Assembly (NCBI RefSeq): GCF_013426205.1
Contig: NC_089422.1
Coordinates: 8,087,001 to 8,151,000, forward strand
DNA from: Metarhizium brunneum
Lineage: Eukaryota; Ascomycota; Sordariomycetes; Hypocreales; Clavicipitaceae
Direction: 5' to 3'
Length of the DNA stretch: 64,000 bases
Shown: positions 34,459 through 46,081 of the stretch, in pieces
How the letters are laid out: each line of letters opens with the position of its first letter
How positions within the stretch are numbered: the stretch's first letter is position 1
Program-made: the position numbers and the translations under genes
Notes under the pieces: model-generated
Seen by the model: only the letters and a program-made list of their open reading frames with translations
Databases searched by the model: none
Told to the model about the DNA's origin: nothing

Positions 34459-35110
34459 ATGTTTGCCCTTTTCAAGTCGCTCGTGGTCTGCGCATTGGTG
34501 GCTGTGGCCCAGGCGGACACTATCAAAATCACGGCGCGAAACGACAACACATTCAACCCAAACTCAGTCACAGCAAAGAAGGGCGATATTCTTGAATTTC
34601 ACTTCCAACCTAAGAACCACAGTGTTGTAGCAGGCGACTACAAATACCCTTGTTCACCTCTCCCCATAGGCAGCGGGTTCTTTTCTGGGTATATGGATGT
34701 AGAAAGCGGCGAAGGAGTAGGTCTTTGCGTATTGTTGTCGCGAATGCACGCTGAGTGAAAAGCTAACATAGTTTCAGGATAAAGTTTTCCGTGTGACATG
34801 GAATAACACAGATCCCATGGCGTTTTATTCCTCACAAGGTGATGAGTGTCCGAAAGGCATGGTCGGCATGGTCAATCCGAACGGCACAGAAACCCTAGAT
34901 GACTATAAGAAAAGGGCCGGCGGCTTGGCTAGAGGTGTCACTCCTGGCAATTCCCCTTATGGCGGAGATGTGACTGGAAACACGTCTCCGAGCTCGAGTG
35001 GCAGCAAGAACGGCGGCAAGGACAAGGGTGATGAGAGCGGTGCTGGTGCTCTGCGTGCTTCTCTTTTAGCACTGGCTACTGCCTGGGGAGCTATCATTTT
35101 GAGTGCGTGA
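34459..35110 (+). CDS. GPI-anchored cupredoxin-like protein with altered copper site
   Basis: Exons 34459-34716 and 34778-35110 give 196 aa; the intron 34717-34777 has a GCTAACATA branch site and TTTCAG. A signal peptide (residues 1-19) precedes a single cupredoxin domain: TFNPNSVTAKKGDILEFHF, N53-H54-S-V, P64-C65-S, and D98-P-M-A-F-Y-S104-S-Q-G-D-E109-C110-P-K-G-M114. A Gly/Ser/Lys-rich stalk and a hydrophobic C-terminus (ALRASLLALATAWGAIILSA) give a GPI layout. In related fungal serine-rich cupredoxins the region reads Y-C-S-Q-x-x-H-C-x-x-G-M, with Cys, His and Met as ligands; here the Cys is Ser104 and the His is Glu109. His54 and Met114 remain. Copper binding is therefore doubtful. Confidence 0.85.
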
Positions 35111-35810
35111 AATAATTTCGGACATCATGTATGATAGACTGGCAATGGATGCGGTTCTTCCTATTCGGGGTGTACTGGAATGCCTGTCAAGATTTGAGCA
35201 ATTGTTGCTATGTCTCGGTGCTTGAGCGTGGCGTCTAGATCAAGTGCTTGGGTAATTGAGTTATTAATAAAATGCTACGAATTCCGCAAGTGGTCCCAGG
35301 AACGAGCAGGCTGAAAATAAACCCATCCTCGTTGAACAGAAAGGCCAACAAAGGAGGGGCAGTGAAGAGAATGAAGCAATCGATTAGGAACCTGATGACA
35401 AGTTAATCTTGGTTGCTTGTACTAGTAGTCGGAATTTAGGGTAAATCGACGGCTTCGCTGGCCCAGCCCGTGGAGATGTCATCACGGCCCTTGTTTTGGC
35501 TCCGAGGGTTCCAATTGCCCCTGTGGCGCGGCGACTCCAACGGTCAACGGTTGGCCCACTGGTGCCGTCGATTTAGTCAGATAATCAGATTCCACAACTC
35601 ACATGCAGGACTTGTCAGCTCCATTTCTTTCCGCCTCGGAACCACCACCAACTGGCCGACAATGGATAACACATCGTCAAATCACTGAGTCGCCGCTGCA
35701 CCACAACTTCTTCGATTCAGACCGGTTGCTAGCCTCATGGCACACTCCTGACACTCGTGCTGCCCTGCAACCCTGCAACCTCGACTGATCTGCATTCCGT
35801 AGAGTCATCC
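35111..35810. other. Intergenic region upstream of AFG1
   Basis: It contains the 3' flank of the cupredoxin gene and the AFG1 promoter. An in-frame ATG at 35757 could lengthen AFG1 by 18 residues. No other gene was seen. Confidence 0.5.
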
Positions 35811-37617
35811 ATGATGCGAGGCGGCGTTGCGTCGTCAAGAGGTGCGGCACGCCAGCTCCGAGCTGGGTTACACCATTCTCGCAACCAACGATTTACAGGA
35901 CAATATTCCTCTTGCATCGGGCGAATAGGCTTTCGGCCGACTGCCATCAAACATTTCCCGACATGCCAGACAACCCTGCCGGCGCCAACTGCGCTCCCGC
36001 CATACACGATAGGCCTTCGAACCGCAGCAACCATTGTGGAAAGCCAGCTACATGGAGAGGGCCCTTTAGCAGAGTATGATAGACGGGTAGAGAATGGTCT
36101 TTTGCGGGATGATGACCATCAACGAGGTGAGGCTGAAGAAAAGTCCTATATATGGGAATAGATCCCGGCAATGTTTCCTGGCCGAGGTTAACGCTCCTCC
36201 TCATCCAGGTATCATTGAAAGTTTGCAAAATTTGTACAATGAGCTGCGCAACTATCACGCCCCTGAAGTTAAACACCCCAGCCTTGACCTTTTGAAGCCA
36301 GCCAGGAAATCAGTCTTCTCATCACTATTTGGCTCAAATGGTAAAGCACAATCTGCCATTAGCGACATCCCAGACAATCTACCTCGTGGCTTGTATTTGT
36401 ACGGCGATGTGGGCAGCGGCAAGACGATGCTGATGGACCTGTTCTACGACACGCTCCCAAGCTCCGTCAAGACAAAGACTAGAATCCATTTCCACAACTT
36501 CATGCAAGATGTACATAAGCGACTGCATAAATTGAAAATGCAGCATGGGACGGATGTGGACGCCGTGCCCTTTGTGGCAGCGGATATTGCCGAGCACGGA
36601 AATGTACTGTGTTTCGACGAGTTTCAGTGCACGGATGTGGCAGATGCCATGATCCTGCGAAGGTATGTCTTGATAGCCCCAAGCCGAAAACCACCTGTTC
36701 AGCTTCCATGTCGGAGCTCTTGGTTAATCTAAACGTTGAGTAGACTACTAGAGTGTCTCATGTCCCACGGTGTCGTCCTAGTCACGACATCCAACCGTCA
36801 CCCGGATGACCTGTACAAGAATGGCATTCAACGAGAGTCTTTCATCCCCGCCATCAAGCTCCTAAAGAACAGACTACATGTTATCAATCTTGACTCGCCT
36901 ACAGACTATCGAAAAATACCTCGGCCGCCGTCAGGAGTATATCACACCCCGCTCGACGCCCACGCCAACTCTCATGCTGAGAAGTGGTTTCGCTTCCTTG
37001 GGGATTCTTCAGACAACCCACCACATTCAGAGACTCAAAAGGTTTGGGGACGAGAAATTTACGTGCCCCGGGTCAGCGGCAGGTGCGCCTGGTTCACCTT
37101 TGACGAGCTAATACGACAGCCGAAATCCGCCGCCGACTACCTCGAGCTCGTGCGCGCATATGACTCCTTCATCGTTACCGAGGTGCCAGGAATGACAATC
37201 CGTGAGCGCGACCTAGCCCGTCGATTCATCACCTTCATCGACGCCGTCTACGAGGGCAACGCGAAGCTAGTCCTTACCACGGAAAAGCCACTAACGGAGC
37301 TCTTCATATCGAAAGACGAAATTGCAGAGAGTTTGCTAAAAAATAACCCTCAGAGCACTGAACAGGGAGAAAAAGCGGTGTCCACTGTCAAGGAACTAAT
37401 GGAAGACGTGGACCGGCAAGCCGAAGAGCTCAAGAATTCAAACCTTTTCGCAGGCGAAGAAGAAGCGTTTGCGTTTATGCGAGCACTGAGTCGGCTCAAG
37501 CACATGGAGAGCAAAGAATGGGTCGAGCGAGGCATGGGGTTGGAAAGCCAAGGAGGCAAGGAGGACAAAGATAACTGGTCCAAGACGAGAAGTCGGCAAA
37601 TGGAAGATTCAATGTAG
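35811..37617 (+). CDS. AFG1: Mitochondrial AFG1/LACE1-type AAA ATPase
   Basis: Exons 35811-36126, 36209-36662 and 36744-37617 give 547 aa. ATPase motifs are clear: Walker A G171-D-V-G-S-G-K-T178 and Walker B V-L-C-F-D242-E243-F-Q. They are followed by [19 protein letters not shown] (sensor 1 region), FIPAIKLL and the family's late [24 protein letters not shown]1 proteins assist turnover of respiratory-chain subunits at the inner mitochondrial membrane. The first 100 residues are Arg/Ser/Ala-rich without acidic residues at the start ([19 protein letters not shown]), consistent with an import signal. The C-terminal helix region ends in a charged, probably disordered tail. All splice sites keep the frame. 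Confidence 0.92.
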
Positions 37618-40600
37618 TGGATGGAATCTACTTGCGGCTGGGTGGCTCTGTGTTTTATGACTGCACCGCGCGGGAGGCGGATGATTGATTCGATATACCC
37701 TGGACACGGGAGGCGGATTGCCTTGGATCTGGTCGATTTGGGTCATTGTTCTACTGGCATGGCAATTACAGTGTGGCATTTTCGTAGACATGCGTTTGTA
37801 TAAATGTATAGACTTGCAATTTACGACTCATTCGCCTTATTTGATGTCCCTGCTGCAGTGGTTCCTACTGATAGGCCTCGTGCAGAACCACCTGGAGTGG
37901 CTGAAAATCCGAGGCACGTAGATTTGGTTTTCTGCGTTCTCCTCCATTGTTTCGGCGACAGGTATCTCGCTGCCCCTTGCTCCTCTGAGTAGAATTGAAT
38001 TGATATCACACGGGGTCTCGAGTGGGCGAGGGAGGGCCTCGTTTCAGCCTGTTGACCACAAGACAACATCACACCATCGACAATGCAAACCAGTTCTTCT
38101 ACACCAAAACAAGCCATCTTTTGACTGTTCGCGCGTACCCCCACGTCCAGTTCCTTGTCTGAACGGAGAGTTTGTGGTGTCAACGGTCCGACTTGGCAGA
38201 CAACGTGCGAGTGATCTGCGCAAACTAAATCTCTATTGAAGTTAATTTGATGGAGACTGACGGTAAGCCGCGCAGATATTACAGATGATTCTATCGCAAA
38301 TACATTAACACATATGTATGCTCATGTTGCCCTTACGAATAGCCTGTCCTTAATATCTGCGTCCGGTATTAGCTACGTGCCCTGCATGCCCCTGACAAGT
38401 CATGGGTCGCGCATGTCGATAGCGACAAGTAATTTTGACGAGATGGTTTCTATATGCGTGATCGTAGTACCGGCTCCCGGTTTAGCTGTTATGTCGCAGT
38501 TTATATATTGTCCCGGACCGGGCAGCGCCTGCAATTGATCCTGCTAGGTGAAGGCTCATCGAAGGAATTATATTCCCACAACGGGTCTTTTGGATGTTGT
38601 GAGTTGTTGAGCCATGGCAGTGGGATGGGAAACGTGCATTCCTGTTGAGACATGATGATTGATGTTGCAGCCGCTTTATTATCATGTTCTTGGATCATGC
38701 ATGGCCCTGTCTTCGCTACACTCGCATTCGAGGACTTGTTTAGATATTATACAGATGGATGCGGGCTATCGGAACTTTTGGGACGTTGGCCAGATGCTGC
38801 CATTTATCGCATTGCCTGAGGATCTATTTCACCTTTTCAACATCAAGGCATACTGAGATGTACACCTTATGCTGTCCATCGCCCACGTGTCTTGCTCTTT
38901 GACTCTAGATGCTAGTACTGACAAGTCCCAGGTCACGGAGTACTAGGATATTATCGCATTTGCGGGATACAGTTTACAAAGGCGCCGGGGGATCAAACGC
39001 ACAGGTAACTGTCACCGCCATTACACATGGGCCGATCTAGTAGAATGCATTGTATGCAAGGAACTGAAGAAGGAATCAGGTGAAACGTGTTCACGCCCCA
39101 GAAAGGACGGGAGGAGACCAAGCTGGTCTTCATACATGCAGGACGATTAATCCATAGGGCGTACTGGGCTCCACGGCTCAATTTGACTTGGTAGAGATGC
39201 GTGCCACAAAGTAGTAGTTTTGGAAGCAATAGACTTCGACATGAGACCCGGCAACCTTTCATATGGTACTAGAAATGAAGACGAGTATGTACACTCAGAG
39301 TTCGGGCCATCAAAAAATTAATTCAGTTGTGCAACATGGTGGTTGGCTACTACAATGCACGGGCGCAAGGCTCGATTTCTCGCCCATCTCACCCACGAGG
39401 CCTAATATTTCCCCAACGCTCAGATCTAAACCAGGAACAAGGTTTGTTGAAATAGAAGAGCAAATGAATTAGATCATCATGAAACACGAAACAAAAACAA
39501 ACGACCTCGGCTAGTTCCGTAGTGTGTTCATCCATTCGTTCCGTCGGAGAAAATTGTTTTACTGGACAACGACGTCGAGAATCGGTTCCGAATGGTGATT
39601 GAGGCGTGTTTAATTTTGTGACCGGATTGGAACTACCAAATGATTCCCCAGATCTCTTCGCATGTTCCAAGCAAACGATTGACCCCAGCGACCGAAATAA
39701 ATGCAACCGTTGACGGCGAAAAAGCTTTCGAGCAACAGGCGGAAAAAGCACAAAACATGACCATCTGCTTCCGATAGATGCAACGCTAACTGGGAGTAGG
39801 AATGATCGCCAGTCGGATGGCGGGCGTTTCACAGCCCTGTCTAGCTTCGGCGTGGTCTGTCCGCGTGTCGACGGTTGAAGTGATGACATATTTACTCCGT
39901 ATGTTCTAAGCAATGCTGAGCGACTTGCCCCACGATTAGAAAAAAAGTGCAAGTGGACTGGTCAATCCTGAATTGACGGTTGTCGGGATTAATAAACGGC
40001 CCAATGTAAGCTCCTCTTGGTCGCTCATGTGTGTCAAACAACGATTGAGCACATATGAGGTCACGGTGCAAGGGAGACTGATACCCGATTTGATATGTAC
40101 TAATGAGATACGGAGTAGTCTCATGTAGGTGATGAGAGACATTGGGACAAGACATTATGTGCGAGTATGATCAATGTTTGTCTCCCTGTCAGACCTGTCT
40201 AAGGAGGAACAGAAATCCATCCATCATCCATTGGGCTCAGTGTCAGCTGGCGGCGTTTCCTGCTCTGAGGGATATTTTGGCTCGGGTAAGTAAGTGATTC
40301 TTGGATACGGAGTACTACTGGCAGGTTATGCAGACAAGTCCTGTGGTCGCAGAACTAACAGCCCTCGTCTGGTACGAGGACCAGGTTCGTCTGGTAATCT
40401 GTGATAACTTGGTCTGCAGAACCACTCAGCCATGCAGGTTGGTGGCGTCCAATGCACCGGCATGATCTTGGCAAGAGAGAGCCAGAAGCGGTAGATTGGC
40501 GAGGACGAATAAATATTAACCAGCACAGAGCTTTCAAGAAGGTTTGCCTCTACTGTCGCAGCCTCAGGCGTGCCGGTGGCTCGGTCATGAGGGCTGGGCA

Positions 40601-42299
40601 GAAGGGCGAACAGCAGCCGAGGAAGCACGAGTTCTAGTGCCATGATGAGCTTGGCAGGTTATGACGGGATCATGCCGCTCCCGCTCAGGACCACCCGAGG
40701 ACATGGTATCTGGGGGTGATGAGGGCACAAGAGGACAGAAGTTGGCAGCTGGATATTGACCAGGATGGATTGTGGGACGCCTGGGCCAGGGCAATGCCTG
40801 CGGGATTTGCAGGCGCTCTGAACTTTCCCCACTCTGTGAGGCGGGAAAGAGCGATTATCGTTCCTGACTAGCAATCTCTTTTTGGGGGCAATCACCAGAA
40901 GCCACTGGCAGTCAGCCAATGAACGCCCATTGCCCCTGGCCGTCTTGGGACTAGGGCCTGCAAGATCCCTGCGAGTGACCCCTTTGCCCTTGACCCTTGT
41001 TTGTTTCCCAACGCTGCCGCTTTAACACGACTCTTGCACCTGAGCGCTGATTTCATGACGAGGCGACGACAGGATTGTGCCTCAGCTGCCAGTGAGCGTT
41101 TTGAAGTTGCGTAAATGCGTGAGACCTGCAGCCACAGTAATAACTTTTATACTCCGTGCCTCACCCCTATGAGTCAAAGCTGAAGGGGTGTCTGGGAGAA
41201 TGTCGGTCAATAAGAATTGCGTACGGAGTAATGTGAAGAACACAGTGATTGAACCGGAAATATTGTCAGACGCAACATGCTAAGTGCCATTGGCAAAGCT
41301 GCGAATCTGCTGTGCGATGCAGCAAAATCGGCCTGGCGTCATGGCCCGCATGAACGGGGCTCCAGACAGCCAGACAGAGGACATAACTTGCATAAAGGTT
41401 ATGCCGCTTGTACCGTACTGTCTGTTTGCATTTTGCTTCTCGACGAGAGGACGGCACAGGCTAGGAACAGGCTCAATTAGGGCGGCAACGTAGCCGATAC
41501 CCAAAGCGGAGCTCAACCGCGGCGAACGGACCCCAAGTTTGAATGCAGGCATCAGACCGAGTGCCAGCCCTTGAGCAAGCATCGCCTTGGCGCCCATGAG
41601 CACCCCGGATGTCAGACGACAGAGTTGACATCTCGACTGCAGGTCTTGGACGACTTTTCCACTGTGGCCTGGCGTGCGCTCGTCCCTCCGATTCTGCGGC
41701 CATTGACCCGTTGACCCGTTGACCTCTTTACCAGGTCACCCGTCCATCTCCCCAGCTCCTCCGCTTCTCGCCTTCTTTCAGTCCTTTACGCGTGTAACTC
41801 TGGCTTCGTTTGCACTTTGCATGCGATAACTTCTTGAGCGTTGCTGTTGTTGAGCTTCGGCCCGCTCGTTCCATTCTTTACTGCCTTGGCAAGCCCTTTC
41901 ACTCGCTTCGCACTCTTTTCACAATCCTTCGCGAAACTCTCAGGACGACGACGACAAAATCCGCGCGCAACCGACAACAACACCTTGTTTTTTAAACATC
42001 GTTTTCCATTTGCATCGGCAAAAGCCTTTCCATCGTTTGGCATCTGGTCCAACTGGCTGTCCCTCCTTTTTATTGTTTCCACAGCCTCTACCAGACATTG
42101 AACCACCCCCTCACCAATAGTTTGCTGGTACATTCTTTGTCTCCCTCGTATTCGGCCACCCTGACATTCCAGTCAGTCAGTCAATACGCCAGCCGCCACA
42201 CTAGCTCTGAGCAAATACATGCACCGGGCTGGGAATCCACGCGCTATTATTATCTTTGACCACCTTTTCAGTCTCAGCACTTGGACCTGACACGATACG
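37618..42299. other. 4.7-kb gene-poor interval with a cluster of TACTCCGTA motifs
   Basis: TACTCCGTA or its complement occurs at 39893-39901, 40109-40117, 40306-40314 and 41222-41230. The longest ORF (39389-39952, minus) has no protein character. The stretch 41740-42299 is C/T-rich and is probably the leader of the SH3 gene. Nothing else was recognised. Confidence 0.4.
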
Positions 42300-44260
42300 A
42301 TGCCTCACTCGCATCATCGGCATCATCACGAGAGACGTGATAGTTTGCCCAATATGGACGACCTCTTCCGTAACCCGTTTGGAGACGACAGCAGCGCGAA
42401 TGGGAATGCTCAAAGGGATACAGGCGGAGGTAAACATTATTCTGGACTGAATGCTTTTCACGCCGAGGCGTGATTCCTGCAGCTTCGTTGCAGACATTGT
42501 TGTCAAACACGTGCATCTAGGGCTGACGCGAAACTATAGGCAATGGCCCAACACTTATCCGTACCGTTTACAAGACTATGGCGCCAACTTTCGAAGGACC
42601 CATTGCCGGATACTCGACGCTTCATGATGATCCCAATCCAGAGCCAACTCAGGACTCGAGCCCTACCAGCAAACCAGACCCCAAGCCCACTCCATCAACG
42701 ACATCCACGACGAAGTCGAAGCCCAAGGAGACACTCTCAATGCCTACCGCCATTTTCAAGCCTGACTCGAGTAGTTCGGCTCCCGAGACGTTGCTCATCA
42801 AGGCTACTGGGAGTCCTGCCCTGTCACCGTCGATTGACTATGGCGCTCAGCCCACGTCAACACCAACATTGAACTTTGTCTCCAGCACACCCACGTCCGA
42901 TGCAACGCCTGCTAAAAGCGGCGATGAAGGTACTAGCGCGGGAGCAAAAGCAGGCATTGCCTTTGGTGTTTTGGGTGGCGTGTTTCTTGTTGGCCTAGTC
43001 GCGTTCCTGTTGTTCAGCCGTCGCCGTCGACAAGCTGGTGAGCGCCGCGGTGCCTACAATGAAAAGTCCTACGCCAATGCGAATGCCAATGCATTCGACG
43101 CCATGACTGTTCGAAGTGATCCTCATGCTCCTCGCATTAGTCTGCGACCGGTCACCCAGTTCCTGCCTAATTGGGGCCTGGACAAACGCACAAGCAAGAG
43201 TGCTGGCATGGCATTAAACTCTGCCGCGGCTGTTGGAGCGAACAGTAAGATCAATGCTATGCGGGAGCGCCCATCTACTAGCCAGAGCACTCACCCTGCC
43301 AACCCCTTTGGCAACCAAGCAGAGCGTGTTTCGGAATCAAATAGCTATGAACAAGGTGCTGTACCTCGCAGTGGTCCTTTTACTGCTAATGGCCCTGCAA
43401 TTGCCGCCGGAGCTGCGGCTGGTGCAGGAGTGGTTGGTCTGACAAGAAAAGCTTCTATGCGCAACAATACAGAGAGGAATATTGACCTCACTCTTCCTCC
43501 CACCCTTGGATCAATACCACCCAGCCCTGCTGGAACCGAGTTCAGCATGACTTCTGCTTCTTCTGGCGCGGCAATGCCTCCGTCTAACGGTGCGGCAGCA
43601 ATTGCGGCAGCTGGAGGGCCTCCTAACTCCAATGTGCACAGGGTTCAGCTCGACTTCAAACCTTCATTGGACGACGAGATGGAATTGAAGGCTGGTGATC
43701 TCGTTCGCCTCCTACATGAGTACGATGATGGGTGGGCTCTTGTTATCCGCTTGGATCGGTCTCAGCAAGGCGTCGTTCCCCGAACGTGTCTGTCAACCCG
43801 CCCTGTGAAGCCCCGAGTTCCTCAAGGTGCACAACGACTTGGACCTCCAGTCAACCCAAATGGACAGTATCCCAGAAGTCCTAACCAACCTCAAGGACCC
43901 GGGCAACGGCCCATGACTCCCCAGGGCCGACCCGTGACCCCCCAAGGCAGACCAATGACTCCCCAGGGCACGGCGCCTCAGGCTCGTCCTCGAATGGGGC
44001 CGGGAGGCCCTGGTACCTCGAGTCCTCGACCCATGAGCCCTGCAGGACCTCCCCCAAGCCCTGCACCTCGCTTCAATGGACCACCACCGCTGCCAGTGCA
44101 TCCCGGAAGCCAACCTGCAAGTCCAGTTGGGATGAACCGACCGACAGGGCCCGTTGGACCTGGACGTGTGAATCCGGCTCAGTCACCGCCTCCAGGTCCT
44201 CCTACTGGGCCCCCAACTGGGCCAATTGGCAGAAAGCCGGTGCCAGGTCAAGCTTACTGA
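42300..44260 (+). CDS. Single-pass membrane protein with SH3 domain (Fus1-like)
   Basis: Exons 42300-42429 and 42540-44260 give 616 aa. The N-terminal exon is His/Asp-rich (HHRHHHERRD). The following extracellular-type part is Ser/Thr/Pro-rich, one transmembrane helix lies at about 182-202 (IAFGVLGGVFLVGLVAFLLF), and R-R-R-R follows it as a stop-transfer signal. The cytoplasmic part carries an SH3 domain at about 408-464 (VQLDFKPSLDDEMELKAGDLV, then DDGWALVIRLDRSQQGVVPRT), with the ALDYxP and WW-like positions replaced by conservative variants. A Pro/Gly/Gln-rich tail includes tandem MTPQGRP units. Similar layouts occur in Fus1 and other fungal polarity or cell-fusion proteins; the exact role is not known. 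The start at 42300 uses a clean GTAAAC/CTATAG intron. Confidence 0.85.
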
Positions 44261-46081
44261 GGCCTGAAACGAACTGGTCAGGCAACTTGAACAAATGCGA
44301 ATTCTGCAAGTTTGGTTTGGGAGTCAAAAGAGGAGTACGGATCAAAAACGGATGGCGTTTGAGATGATGGGCAGTTGGATGGATATCATATTATATTACC
44401 CTGATAATTGTTTTTTTTTTTTTTTTTGCTGGGGATGGCGACCAGATTACTGGGAAACAAGAAGCCTCAATATTCTTCCATGTTTTTTTTTCTTTTGACT
44501 TTCGCAGATTTTTTTGTATTTTGTTCTATTCCCTTCTCTCTTCTATCTCCCTTGTTTGATTCTCAGCCCAATATTGGCTCCTGACTTCCTTGAGCTTGTT
44601 TTTTTATCTTTTTGATGTTGATATATTTGTTCACATATGATGGATGGTTTACCGCCACTATCAACTGCTGTTTGTTGTAGCTGCTTCAGGTTTCTTTTGC
44701 GGCAACCTTGTGATTTTTGGAGCGAGCCTTGGAGTATGGTAATACCAAGGGAATTGGTGATGGAAGCAATGCACTGGCACGGATGATCTCTGCTTAATGA
44801 TGACGAGTACCGATCTGGGGCTTGACTTCGATGCTTTTATGCGAGGTACTTCACTTGTATTTAGTCTTTATCAGAGCTGAACTCTGGTCTGAGCACGGGA
44901 CTGGCTGGGTTGGTGTTGTGCTCTAGCTGGATGGGTTAGCTACTGGGTGAGGATGATGAAGTAGTAGATGCTAGAGAGTCGCAGGACCTCCAGGATGTCA
45001 CGCGATAGGATTATAAATGTAACTGAGATGTTTATTTACTGTTCATCCGTGAGCAAGTTGTTAGATGCCTGCTGATTATCTGCGTATTGCCGACATCCGA
45101 AAGAGAGCAAGCCCGCTTCAGCAAATCCTGAAGTTGGCTGAGTGGGAACCGGTTACAGTTATACTGACATGCCTTCACTCTGGTCAACGAACGAGGCAAT
45201 GAAGCAAACGAGTATTTTTCGTCAACGTGATCAAAACAGCAACATATTTTACCCATTGCTATACACTAAGGATTACCTCGTAATCTCCTTCGCCCTCGCG
45301 TCTTTGCACGACGACACCACGGCTTTGAATGTCGACAGTTCCTATGGAGGAAAATGCCGACATCTTCTGCTCGCGGTAGCAGGCAAGCGCGGCATTATGG
45401 CCCTTGAAGAATAGTGTGCCGATGGAATGGGCTGATGGTGGAACACGAGTCTGAACTTGAATGAGTGTACTATTGGTAGAGAGGAGGGAAAACAGGTCTG
45501 CCAGGATGGGTGCCTAGATGTTTCACGGGTATTGCAGGAGGGGAAGTGGCACAGTGGTGCTCGGTGATTGATTACGGGACCAGACACTTTACTAACATCT
45601 GTCTGCCTTGCATCCTTGACGGGACGGTTGATGGGTCCAACGCCAGCCGGATTTGAAGTGCACTTTTGTGAAGGTGAAGGATGTGCCCTGGTATACTTGC
45701 TTTCTTACGAATGGGGCAACAAGGTTTGTTCAATATTATATGTTGTGGTGACATCATTGATATATATTTGATGATGGTGCTGATTCGTCCTGCGGCATCC
45801 GGCGAATTGGCTCTCAAGGCGGAAGATGGGCCCTTTGCTTCTTTTGTGGCCGTCACAACGGAGTTGGTAGTCCTGATTTCTGTTTTCCGAAACAAGTAGC
45901 ATGAGGACGCATGGCATCTTGCGAAGCTTTTGGGGAATTGGGATGATTGTTGGCCATGTCTGGAGGGGACGAATTGCACATAGCTTGGTAGCGACGTGAC
46001 GACAATACCTTCTTTGAAACTAGCTGAATTCATCCTACTCCAATGGGAAATACCAACTAGTATCGTGTGAGTACAGCCCGC
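44261..46081. other. Intergenic region between convergent genes
   Basis: It starts with T-rich 3' flank including a 17-T run (44411-44427). No gene was recognised; ORFs at 45142-45600 are short and without bias. Confidence 0.45.

Noticed and set aside
39389..39952. Minus-strand ORF of 187 aa
   Set aside because: No recognisable motifs and mixed codon use in AT-richer DNA; probably chance.
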